14,911 nucleotides of DNA from Candidatus Aminicenantes bacterium UBA4085 (lineage in GTDB: Bacteria > Acidobacteriota > Aminicenantia > Aminicenantales > UBA4085). Under the pieces are notes generated by a model that had not been told where the DNA came from, did not search any database, and saw only the letters and a program-made list of their open reading frames with translations. Made by a program: the position numbers and the translations under genes. The DNA is taken from positions 1-14,911 of the forward strand of contig DFYJ01000043.1 in NCBI GenBank assembly GCA_002383325.1, given 5' to 3'. Below are positions 1 through 6,795 of the stretch, one piece after another. Within the stretch, counting starts at the first letter, position 1. The number at the start of each line of letters is the position of its first letter.

Positions 1-7
1 CCTCCTT
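1..7 (-). promoter_or_regulatory. Ribosome binding site of a gene beyond the left edge
   Basis: Read on the minus strand, the last bases of the window after the pnp stop are CCAAGGAGG, a near-perfect Shine-Dalgarno sequence. It lies only 11 bases past the pnp stop codon. Another minus-strand gene should therefore start within about ten bases outside the window, probably cotranscribed with pnp. An M16-family zinc protease often follows pnp in other bacteria, but nothing here identifies the gene. Confidence 0.6.
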
Positions 8-18
8 GGAGCGCGTGG

Positions 19-2211
19 TCAGTACCTGCTGCGGCGCCCGCCCCGATCTCCGCCCCGGTCGGACCGGCCGCGGTAGCCGCCGGGCGCGCCCTGGCCCCCC
101 TCGGACCCGCCGCCGGCCTCGGGGACGAATCCCTCGGGCGGTTCGGTCAGGGCCTTCATGCTCAGGCGGATGCGGTTGTCCTCGACGCTGAGGACCTTGA
201 CCTCGATGGTCTGCCCGAGCTGGAGGACGTCGCCGACGCTGCGGGTCCGCTGGTGGCTGATCTCCGAGACGTGCATCAGGCCGACCAGGTTGGGCATGAT
301 CTCGACGAAGGCGCCGTATTCCTCGATCCGCACGACGCGGCCGGTGTAGACCTTGCCCACCTCGGCCTCGGCTGTAATGTCGCTGATCATCTGCTTGGCC
401 CGCTCGGCCGCTTCGACGTCGTTGCTGGCGATGACGATGCGACCGGACTCCTCGATGTCGATCTTGGCCTTGGTTGCGGCCACGATCCGCTTGATGACCT
501 TGCCGGCCGGTCCGATGATCTCGCCGACTTTCTCGGGGTTGACGTAGAGGAAGAAGATGCGCGGGGCATAGGCGGAGATCTCCGGCCGCGGGGCGGGGAG
601 CGCTTCCTTCATGGTCCGCAGGACCCGGAGGCGGGCGTCGCGGGCCTTGATCAGGGTCTCCCGGCAGATGTCCAGGGAGATGGATTCGATCTTCAGGTCG
701 ACCTGGATGGCGGTGATGCCCTTTTCCGTGCCGGCGACCTTGAAGTCCATGTCGCCGAAGTGATCCTCGCCGCCGGCGATGTCGGTCAGGACGGCATGGC
801 GGTCGCCTTCCTTGACCAGACCCATGGCCATACCGGCCGGGATCATGGTCAGGGGGACGCCGGCGTCCATCAGGGCCAGGACGCCGCCGCAAACCGTGGC
901 CATGGAGGAGGAGCCGTTGCTCTCCAGGATGTCCGAGACGATGCGGATGGTGTAGGGGAACGTGTCGTCGGCGGGAATGGCGGGCAGGATGGCCTTCTCG
1001 GCCAGGGCGCCGTGGCCGATCTCGCGGCGGCCGGGGCCCCGCAGGAAGCCGACTTCGCCGACCGAGAAGGGCGGGAAGTTGTAGTGGAGCATGAACCGCT
1101 TCTGGGTTTCCTCGCCCAGCCCGTCGATGCGCTGGGCGTCCTCGCTCGTGCCCAGGGTGACCGTGGCCATGGCCTGGGTCTCGCCCCGGGTGAAGAGGGC
1201 CGAGCCGTGGGTCCGGGGCAGGAATCCGGTCTCGATGGTGATCGGCCGGATCTGGTCGAAGGCGCGGCCGTCGGCCCGGACGCCTTCCTCGATGATCATG
1301 GTGCGGGTGATCTTCTCCTGCAGCTTCTCGAAGAGAGCCTTGGCCGTCTTGCGATCGTCCTCGTTCTCCTCGGGAATCCCGGCCAGGAGGTCGGCCTGGA
1401 CCTTGTCCACGGCCGCTTCCGCGTTCAGCTTGCCCTTGGTCCGGACGGCGTCCTTGAGGGCCGGACCGAAGGCGGCTTCGATCTCGGCCAGCTTGGCCTC
1501 GTCGACGGGCTTGGGGACGAAGGGCCGCTTCTGGATGCCCAGCTTGCCCATGGCGTCCTTCTGCAGGGCGATGATGCGGCGGATCGGATCCATGGCCGCC
1601 TCGAGGGCGCCCATGACCGTATCCTCGTCGACCTCGCGGCCGGCGGCCTCGATCATGGTGACGCCGCGCTCGGTTCCGACCACGAGCAGATTGAGGGGGC
1701 TCCCTTCGAGTTCCTTGGCGGTGGGATTGATGACGTACCGGCCCTCGAGCCAGCCGACCTTGACGGCTCCGATGGGAGTCGTGAAGGGGATCTCGGACAG
1801 GCACAGGGCGGAGGAGGCGCCGATCAAGGCCAGCGTGTCGGGCTCATTCTCCAGGTCGGCCGACAGGAGCATGGCCACGATCTGGGTCTCGTTGTGATAG
1901 CCCTCGGGGAAGAGTGAGCGGACGGGCCGGTCGATGAGACGCGAGACGAGGATCTCGCGCTCCGTGGGACGGCCTTCGCGCTTGAAGAACCCGCCGGGGA
2001 TCTTGCCGGCGGAGTAGGTGGCTTCGCGGTAGTCGACGACCAGGGGCAGGAAGGGCTTGTCCTCGCGGGGCTCCTTCTTGGACGTGGCGGCGACGAACAC
2101 GACGGTGTCGCCATAGCGGACGAAGGCCGAGCCGTCGGCCTGCTTGCCCATCTTGCCGAGCTCGATGGACAGGATCCGGTTTCCGATTTCTAAGCTGAGA
2201 GTGTGGGACAT
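19..2211 (-). CDS. pnp: Polyribonucleotide nucleotidyltransferase (PNPase)
   Basis: PNPase degrades RNA 3'-5' by phosphorolysis, releasing nucleoside diphosphates, as a cytoplasmic trimer. The 730-residue product has the full family order: a first RNase PH domain (about 8-140), a helical linker (about 145-310), the catalytic second RNase PH domain (about 315-540), a KH domain (about 550-610) and an S1 domain (about 620-688). The metal and catalytic aspartates lie in GGEDHFGDMDFKVAG (D483 and D489), and FPPFSVGE and ESNGSSSMA are conserved. The KH loop is GPAG (567-570), lacking the usual basic residue. The last 30 residues form a Gly/Arg-rich tail. The ATG at 2211 is preferred because MSHTLSLEIG fits the family N-terminus and a weak GGAAAG lies just upstream. 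A GTG at 2232 overlaps the rpsO stop but has no ribosome binding site. It follows rpsO, the classic arrangement. Confidence 0.97.
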   Translation of the reverse strand: MSHTLSLEIGNRILSIELGKMGKQADGSAFVRYGDTVVFVAATSKKEPREDKPFLPLVVDYREATYSAGKIPGGFFKREGRPTEREILVSRLIDRPVRSLFPEGYHNETQIVAMLLSADLENEPDTLALIGASSALCLSEIPFTTPIGAVKVGWLEGRYVINPTAKELEGSPLNLLVVGTERGVTMIEAAGREVDEDTVMGALEAAMDPIRRIIALQKDAMGKLGIQKRPFVPKPVDEAKLAEIEAAFGPALKDAVRTKGKLNAEAAVDKVQADLLAGIPEENEDDRKTAKALFEKLQEKITRTMIIEEGVRADGRAFDQIRPITIETGFLPRTHGSALFTRGETQAMATVTLGTSEDAQRIDGLGEETQKRFMLHYNFPPFSVGEVGFLRGPGRREIGHGALAEKAILPAIPADDTFPYTIRIVSDILESNGSSSMATVCGGVLALMDAGVPLTMIPAGMAMGLVKEGDRHAVLTDIAGGEDHFGDMDFKVAGTEKGITAIQVDLKIESISLDICRETLIKARDARLRVLRTMKEALPAPRPEISAYAPRIFFLYVNPEKVGEIIGPAGKVIKRIVAATKAKIDIEESGRIVIASNDVEAAERAKQMISDITAEAEVGKVYTGRVVRIEEYGAFVEIMPNLVGLMHVSEISHQRTRSVGDVLQLGQTIEVKVLSVEDNRIRLSMKALTEPPEGFVPEAGGGSEGGQGAPGGYRGRSDRGGDRGGRRSRY

Positions 2212-2228
2212 GGTCTTTCCGGTGTCCG

Positions 2229-2495
2229 TCACTTGCGCAGGCCGAGCTTGCGGATGAGCTGCTCGTAGCGCTGGACATCCTCCCTCTTGAGGAAGCCCAA
2301 GAGGCGTTTGCGCTGGCTGACCAGTTGCAGCAAGCCGTGGCGCGAGGTGTGGTCCTTTTTGAACGCGATCAGATGGCGCGACAGCTGGCTGATGCGATCG
2401 GACAGCAGAGCGACTTGGACTTCGGTGGACCCCGTGTCCTGCGGGTTGCGCTTGTGGGCGCCGACGATGGTGCTTTTTTTGTCTTTGGTTAGCAC
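2229..2495 (-). CDS. rpsO: 30S ribosomal protein S15
   Basis: S15 is a primary 16S rRNA-binding protein of the small subunit. The 88-residue product matches the usual length of about 89. Family landmarks are visible: the N-terminal LTKDKK, DTGSTEVQVALL, the helix region LSRHL, KKDHTSRHGLLQLVSQRKRLL, split here as FKKDHTSRHG then LLQLVSQRKR, and the C-terminal YEQLIRKLGLRK. The frame is open 18 codons further upstream, but the start is the GTG at 2495: it aligns with the usual MLTK start and has a perfect AAAGGAG six bases upstream. The stop codon is 17 bases from the pnp start, so the two are probably cotranscribed. A convincing promoter lies just upstream and gives a leader of only about 20 bases. 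Confidence 0.97.
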   Translation of the reverse strand: MLTKDKKSTIVGAHKRNPQDTGSTEVQVALLSDRISQLSRHLIAFKKDHTSRHGLLQLVSQRKRLLGFLKREDVQRYEQLIRKLGLRK

Positions 2496-2520
2496 GGTAT
2501 TCTCCTTTAAATCGTTGATA

Positions 2521-2549
2521 ATCCTAGCAGACAAAGGGGCCCGTATCAA
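2521..2549 (-). promoter_or_regulatory. Promoter for rpsO-pnp
   Basis: On the minus strand a TTGATA -35 box (2544-2549) is followed after exactly 17 bases by a TAGGAT -10 box (2521-2526), which is preceded by TGC, an extended -10. Transcription should start near 2514, about 20 bases before the rpsO GTG. The -35 box lies inside a 12-base perfect palindrome, GTATCAAGATAC (2543-2554), which could be an operator. The boxes are seen in the sequence; activity is inferred. Confidence 0.65.
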
Positions 2550-2593
2550 GATACCGACTCCTCGACGGGAAGGTTAAGGGGGACAAAGAAGGC

Positions 2594-2755
2594 TTATTTG
2601 CCCAGCGCTTTCTTGCGCCGGGCCAGGGTCTGGGCGTACTTGGATTGCAGCCCGCCCTGGGCCGATTTCAGCTCGGCCAGCTTGGTCTCGATGTCGGCCG
2701 CCGTCATCTTGTTGACTTTCTTGTTCTTAGCGGCTTTTTCTTTCTCATCAGCCAT
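2594..2755 (-). CDS. Small lysine-rich protein of unknown function
   Basis: I do not recognise this 53-residue protein. It starts MADEKEKAAKNKKVNKMTAA and ends ARRKKALGK. It contains 12 Lys and 2 Arg against 6 acidic residues, a net charge near +8. A lysine-rich tail (1-17) precedes two probable short helices (about 18-33 and 35-50) joined by Gly34-Gly35, so a helical hairpin is likely. There is no signal peptide or membrane segment, and no cysteine. Support for a real gene: AAAGGA ten bases upstream of the ATG, an extended -10 promoter 50-80 bases upstream, and a position 98 bases ahead of rpsO on the same strand. The composition suggests RNA or ribosome association, but that is inference only. 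Confidence 0.72.
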   Translation of the reverse strand: MADEKEKAAKNKKVNKMTAADIETKLAELKSAQGGLQSKYAQTLARRKKALGK

Positions 2756-2806
2756 GTTCAAACATTCCTTTGGATTTGGAGTCTTGTCGATGTTTTATTC
2801 CGATAT

Positions 2807-2835
2807 ATTCTAGCAGAGTTCCGGCCGGACCGCAA
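2807..2835 (-). promoter_or_regulatory. Promoter for the small basic protein gene
   Basis: On the minus strand a TTGCGG -35-like box (2830-2835) is followed after 17 bases by TAGAAT (2807-2812), five of six matches to TATAAT, with TGC directly upstream making an extended -10. The predicted start near 2800 gives a leader of about 45 bases. Read-through into rpsO-pnp is possible because no clear terminator follows the small gene. Confidence 0.6.
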
Positions 2836-2850
2836 ATGTTTTTACAGGCT

Positions 2851-2879
2851 TGCCGGTCCGGCCGGGATTCGGTTATAGT
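2851..2879 (+). promoter_or_regulatory. Promoter for waaA
   Basis: TTGCCG (2851-2856) and TATAGT (2874-2879, five of six matches) are separated by exactly 17 bases. The predicted transcription start, about 2886, is within three bases of the waaA GTG at 2889, so the transcript may be leaderless. It is divergent from the promoter of the small basic protein gene, with the two -35 boxes about 15 bases apart. Confidence 0.5.
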
Positions 2880-2888
2880 CATTTGGCC

Positions 2889-4172
2889 GTGTACCCCCTC
2901 TATTCGCTCCTCCTGCTGCTGGCCCTGGCCCTGATCTTCCCCGTCTACGCCTTCAGGCTCCGCCTGAAGCGCGGCGAGCCGTTGCGCTTCGCCGAGCGGA
3001 TGGGACGGCGGCTCCCGGACCGGCCCCCCGGCCGGCCCCTCCTGTGGATCCATGCCGTCTCGGTGGGGGAAGTGCTGTCCCTGCAGGGGCTGACGGCCGC
3101 GATCAAGGCCGGCCATCCGGAGTGGGTGCTGGGGGTTTCGGTGTTGACCGAGTCAGGCTACCGGATGGCCCTGGAAAAGCTGGGGGCCGACCTGGTCTTC
3201 TTCGTCCCCCTGGACTTCCGCTTCAGCGTGCGTCGGGTCCTGCGCCGCATCGATCCCTCCTGCCTGGTCCTGGCCGAATCCGAGTTCTGGCCCCGCCTGC
3301 TGCGCGAGACGAGGCGGAGGGACGTGCCCATTCTGCTCATCAACGGCCGCGTCTCGACCCGGACGGCGGTCCGGATGAGGAAGCTCCGGCCGCTTGTCCG
3401 CCGGGTCATAGGGAACGTCAGCCGCTTCCTCGTCCAAACCGAGCAGGATAGATCCCGCCTGATCGAGGCCGGGCTGCCGGCCGGGCGGATCGAGGTGGCC
3501 GGGAACCTCAAATGCGAAGTCGGCCTGTCGGCCGTGACGGCGGAGCAGGCCGCGGCAGCCCGGGCGGAGCTGGGCATCCCGGCCGGCGATCCCGTCGTCG
3601 TGGCCGGGTCCATCCATCCCGGCGAGGAGCAGTTCCTCTTGGAAGCGTTTCTTGCGGCGCGCCGGAACGGGAGCTCGGTCCGGCTGATCCTGGCCCCCCG
3701 GCACCCGGTCAAATTCGCGGCTTTGGAGAAGGACTGGCCGCAGGCCGAGATCGTCTTCCAGAGGAAGTCCTCCCTCCGCGCCTCCGAGCCTTGGAATGTC
3801 CTCATCCTTGACACCATCGGCGAGCTGGCCCGCTCCTATGCCCTGGCCGACGCCGCCTTTATCGGGGGCAGCCTGATCCCGCGGGGAGGGCAGAACCTGC
3901 TCGAACCGGCTTTCTACGGCAAGCCTGTCTTCTTCGGCCCCCATATGGACAACTTCGCCGCTCTGGCCGAAGCCTTTCTGCTCGAAGAGGGAGCCCGAAC
4001 CGTTCGCTCGGCCCAGGACCTGGAGGAGATGTTGGCCGCGGCCGGTTCCGAGTCCGGCCGGCAGGCCGGCCGCAAAGCCCGGGCGACGCTGGATTCCCTG
4101 TCCGGAGCGACGGAGCGGACGCTGTCCGCCATCGAGAGGGAGATGTCCCATGCCCGCGCTGCGGCCCCGTAA
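2889..4172 (+). CDS. waaA: 3-deoxy-D-manno-octulosonic acid (Kdo) transferase
   Basis: WaaA transfers Kdo from CMP-Kdo to the lipid A precursor at the cytoplasmic face of the inner membrane. The product has 427 residues, close to the 425 of E. coli. It has an N-terminal membrane anchor (LYSLLLLLALALIFPVY, about 4-20). Next comes the GT30 acceptor domain with the catalytic glutamate in HAVSVGEVLS (E61, at the same place as E60 of E. coli). The CMP-Kdo half follows, with AGNLKCE, AGSIHPGEE, APRHP, DTIGELARSYALAD and GGQNLLEP. The GTG start is chosen because the anchor follows at once, as in the family. A TTG at 2850 is in frame, but it would lie upstream of the predicted transcription start. 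No Shine-Dalgarno precedes the GTG. The 3' end overlaps the PAP2 gene by 23 bases. Confidence 0.95.
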   Translation: MYPLYSLLLLLALALIFPVYAFRLRLKRGEPLRFAERMGRRLPDRPPGRPLLWIHAVSVGEVLSLQGLTAAIKAGHPEWVLGVSVLTESGYRMALEKLGADLVFFVPLDFRFSVRRVLRRIDPSCLVLAESEFWPRLLRETRRRDVPILLINGRVSTRTAVRMRKLRPLVRRVIGNVSRFLVQTEQDRSRLIEAGLPAGRIEVAGNLKCEVGLSAVTAEQAAAARAELGIPAGDPVVVAGSIHPGEEQFLLEAFLAARRNGSSVRLILAPRHPVKFAALEKDWPQAEIVFQRKSSLRASEPWNVLILDTIGELARSYALADAAFIGGSLIPRGGQNLLEPAFYGKPVFFGPHMDNFAALAEAFLLEEGARTVRSAQDLEEMLAAAGSESGRQAGRKARATLDSLSGATERTLSAIEREMSHARAAAP

Positions 4173-5013
4173 GCGGATCGCTTCCCTCCCGCCGATCCTT
4201 CTGATCCTGGCCGTGTTCGTCGCGCCGGCCGGAGCCCAGACAGCCGCCTCCGCCGTCGCGGCTCCGCTGCATCCCTCGTCCTACCGCCTCAGCAAAAGTC
4301 TTCTCAACCGCTTTACCCTCGATGTCGGAAAGGCGATCGCAGCCCCGGCCCGCTGGAAGGGGAGGGATTGGGCCCGCTTCGGCCTGGCCTCCGCCGCCGG
4401 ATTGGCCCTATTCGCCTATGACGACGGGCTCTATGGCTGCGTCCAGGATCACATGACGCCCCTTTCCCGGGACGCTTTCCCCGTTCTCACCTTAGCCGGC
4501 GATGGCGGCTATCTGGCCGGGCTCCTCGGCCTCCTCTATCTCGGCGGGGAGGCCTTCGACAGCCTGCCCTTGCGCCGGACCGCCGTCCTCGGCCTGGAGA
4601 GCTACGTTGCCTCGGGCTTGGTCGTCCTGGTCATCAAGGCCGCCGTCGGGCGGGCCCGGCCGTATGCGGGCGAAGGCCCCTATTCCTTCCATCCCCTGTC
4701 CTTCTCCGGCCGCAACGCCTCCTTTGTCTCGGGCCATTCGGCCTCCGCCTTCGCCGTGGCGGCGGTCGTCGCCGGGACCACGCAGAGCGCTCTCGTCGAT
4801 GCCCTGGTCTACGGCCTGGCCGGATTGGTCGCGATCTCCCGCATTCACGAGAGCAAGCATTGGCCGTCGGACGTCCTGGGCGGCTCGCTGATCGGGCTAT
4901 TCGTCGGTTTGAAGATCGTCGATCTGGACGGGAAGCGCGGGAAGGACGGGGCCCGTTTGGAATGGGCGGCGGCGGCCGGCTTCCCCGGCTTGGGCTTGAG
5001 CCTGCGCTTCTGA
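4150..5013 (+). CDS. PAP2-superfamily membrane phosphatase
   Basis: This is a type 2 phosphatidic acid phosphatase family protein of 287 residues that removes phosphate from a lipid (pyro)phosphate. All three PAP2 motifs are intact: K163-x6-RP in KAAVGRARP, SGH at 194-196 with the catalytic histidine, and SR-x5-H-x3-D at 230-241 (SRIHESKHWPSD). A signal peptide with a probable AGA-Q cleavage site (about 29-30) precedes several hydrophobic segments (about 76-90, 120-133, 150-163, 198-210, 215-230 and 243-256). The C-terminus, GLGLSLRF, ends in Phe, which is unusual for an inner-membrane enzyme. The start has GAGGGAG seven bases upstream and overlaps waaA by 23 bases, so the two are probably cotranslated. 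The context favours lipid A dephosphorylation (LpxE-like) or undecaprenyl pyrophosphate recycling. The substrate cannot be decided from sequence. Confidence 0.88.
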   Translation: MPALRPRKRIASLPPILLILAVFVAPAGAQTAASAVAAPLHPSSYRLSKSLLNRFTLDVGKAIAAPARWKGRDWARFGLASAAGLALFAYDDGLYGCVQDHMTPLSRDAFPVLTLAGDGGYLAGLLGLLYLGGEAFDSLPLRRTAVLGLESYVASGLVVLVIKAAVGRARPYAGEGPYSFHPLSFSGRNASFVSGHSASAFAVAAVVAGTTQSALVDALVYGLAGLVAISRIHESKHWPSDVLGGSLIGLFVGLKIVDLDGKRGKDGARLEWAAAAGFPGLGLSLRF

Positions 5014-5029
5014 GGTCCGCCGGCCTTCC

Positions 5030-5058
5030 TTGAGGCCCCGCCCGCCCTCTGCTATCAT
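5030..5058 (+). promoter_or_regulatory. Promoter for the deacylase-peptidase pair
   Basis: TTGAGG (5030-5035) and TATCAT (5053-5058, five of six matches) are separated by 17 bases, with TGC immediately before the -10 box. The predicted start near 5065 gives a leader of about 27 bases containing the AAGGAG ribosome binding site (5080-5085). The site sits in the only gap between the PAP2 gene and the deacylase. Confidence 0.55.
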
Positions 5059-5091
5059 GGCCGGGAAGCCGAGCCCGTCAAGGAGCCGTCC

Positions 5092-6795
5092 ATGTCCCAA
5101 GCCATCAGCCGCCGTCAATTCCTCCATCGCACCGGAACCGCCGCGGCCGCCGCGACCCTGGCCGGAGCCGGTCCGCTGCTTCAGGGCTGCGCGGCCGGGA
5201 AGAAGTACGACCTCGTCATCGTGGGCGGGCTGGTCTATGACGGCTTGGGCGGGGCTCCCGTCGCGACCGACATCGGGATCGTCGGCGACATCATCAAGGC
5301 CGTCGGGCGCATCCCGGCCTCCCGCGGCCTTGAGGCGATCGAAGCGCGCGGGCTGGCCGTCTGTCCCGGCTTCATCGATGTTCACGACCATTCCGACTAC
5401 GGACTCCTAGCCGATCCTAAAGCCGACAGTGCGGTCCGCCAGGGCGTGACGACCTTAATAAGCGGCCAGTGCGGCTCGGCGCCTTTCCCCCTGGCCGACT
5501 CGGTCCTGGAGGAGGTCAAGAGAAACGCCAAGGCCCAGCTTGGGGTGGATGTCGACTGGCGCGATCTGAAAGGCTTCCTGGCCCGGCTGGAGAAAGGCGG
5601 CCTGGCCGTCAACTACGCCACCCTCTCCGGCCACGGCTCGCTGCGCGGAGCGGCCATGGGCTTCAACGAAGGCGCCCCGACGCCGGAGCAGATGGAGAAG
5701 ATGAAGGCCCTGCTGGCGGAGGAGATGGAGGCCGGGTCGCTGGGCCTGTCGACCGGGCTGGAATACACACCCAGCGGCTTCGCCGCGGCCGATGAGATCA
5801 TCGCCTTGGGCAAGATTGTGGCCGCCCGGGGCGGCGTTTATGCCACCCATATGAGGGATGAGGGCGACCGGGTCATCGAAGCCATCGGGGAAGCCGTGGC
5901 CGCGGCCCGAGCCTCCGGGGCATCGCTCGAAATCTCGCACCTGAAGGTCGCCTTCCCCCGCAACTGGGGCAGGCTGGACGAAGCCCTGGCCCTCATCGAG
6001 GCGGCCCGGGCTGAGGGCCTGGATGTGACCGCCGACCGCTACCCCTACATCGCCGGATCGACCGGTCTGGACATCAACTTCCCGGCCTGGGCCCGCCAGG
6101 GAACCACGGACGAGTTCCTGGCTCGATTGAAGGATCCGGCCCAGGACAAGGCCCTGCGGGCCTACGTCGCCGAGCGCGAGGCCAAGCTCGGCTCGTGGGA
6201 CAAGGTCGTCATCTCCGGCGTCTTCGAGGAGAAGAACAAGGCCTACGAGGGCCTGGATGTGCTGGAAGCCTCCCGCCGGGCCGGCCGGCCGGCCTACGAG
6301 TTCATGCGCGACCTGATCATCGAGGAGCGCGACAATGTCGATACCGTCATCTTCATGATGACCGAGGACAACCTCCGGCGCATCCTGGCCAAGCCCTATG
6401 TCATGATCGGCGCCGACAGCTCGGTCCGCTCGGCCCAAGGCGTTCTGTCCAAGGGCAAGCCGCACCCCCGCTGCTTCGGCAGCTTCGTCCGGGTCCTGGG
6501 CAAGTACGTCCGGGAGGATGGGATCCTGACCCTGGAGGAGGCCGTCCGCAAGATGACCTCGGCCCCGGCGGCCAAGTTCAAGCTTCCGGGGCGCGGCGAG
6601 ATCAAGCCGGGCGCTTTCGCCGACCTGGTCGTGTTCGATCCCGCGACGGTAGCGGACCGGGCGACCTGGAAGGATCCTCACCGCTACCCGGCGGGTGTTT
6701 TCCAGGTTTTGGTCAACGGCAAGCCGGTGATCGCGGGAGGGGAGCACACCGGGGCCAACCCGGGGCGGGTCCTTCGGAAAGGCCGTCCGGCATGA
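5092..6795 (+). CDS. Tat-exported N-acyl-D-amino-acid deacylase (putative lipoprotein)
   Basis: This 567-residue amidohydrolase-superfamily enzyme is predicted to release the acyl group from N-acyl-D-amino acids. The N-terminus has a twin-arginine motif SRRQFL (6-11), an alanine-rich hydrophobic stretch and LLQGC (C33), a plausible lipobox. It is thus probably exported folded and anchored by lipid. Active-site elements: HDH (H98, H100), the GQCG loop with the bridging cysteine (C127), H253 in ATHMRDEG, H283 in LEISHLK, YPY at 317-319, the D442 region (IGADSS), and HPRCFG (458-463). All metal ligands expected of D-aminoacylases appear present. The start has AAGGAG six bases upstream. The stop codon overlaps the start of the M23 peptidase gene (ATGA). 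Dihydroorotase- or dipeptidase-like activity cannot be excluded, but the GQCG and HPR-x-FG motifs favour the deacylase family. Confidence 0.9.
   Translation: MSQAISRRQFLHRTGTAAAAATLAGAGPLLQGCAAGKKYDLVIVGGLVYDGLGGAPVATDIGIVGDIIKAVGRIPASRGLEAIEARGLAVCPGFIDVHDHSDYGLLADPKADSAVRQGVTTLISGQCGSAPFPLADSVLEEVKRNAKAQLGVDVDWRDLKGFLARLEKGGLAVNYATLSGHGSLRGAAMGFNEGAPTPEQMEKMKALLAEEMEAGSLGLSTGLEYTPSGFAAADEIIALGKIVAARGGVYATHMRDEGDRVIEAIGEAVAAARASGASLEISHLKVAFPRNWGRLDEALALIEAARAEGLDVTADRYPYIAGSTGLDINFPAWARQGTTDEFLARLKDPAQDKALRAYVAEREAKLGSWDKVVISGVFEEKNKAYEGLDVLEASRRAGRPAYEFMRDLIIEERDNVDTVIFMMTEDNLRRILAKPYVMIGADSSVRSAQGVLSKGKPHPRCFGSFVRVLGKYVREDGILTLEEAVRKMTSAPAAKFKLPGRGEIKPGAFADLVVFDPATVADRATWKDPHRYPAGVFQVLVNGKPVIAGGEHTGANPGRVLRKGRPA

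Noticed and set aside
253..1917. Long plus-strand open frame (554 codons) opposite pnp
   Set aside because: It is antisense to a clear pnp gene, has Asp/Gly/His/Leu-rich low-complexity composition typical of the complement of high-GC coding sequence, and has no recognisable domain.
2229..2232. GTG at 2232 as the pnp start, overlapping the rpsO stop
   Set aside because: It has no ribosome binding site and would add seven residues (MTDTGKT) that do not fit the PNPase N-terminus; the ATG at 2211 fits better.
6195..6791. Upstream extension of the M23 frame by about 200 codons
   Set aside because: It runs inside the deacylase gene in another frame, is Gly/Arg/Pro-rich, and the signal peptide begins at the ATG at 6792.
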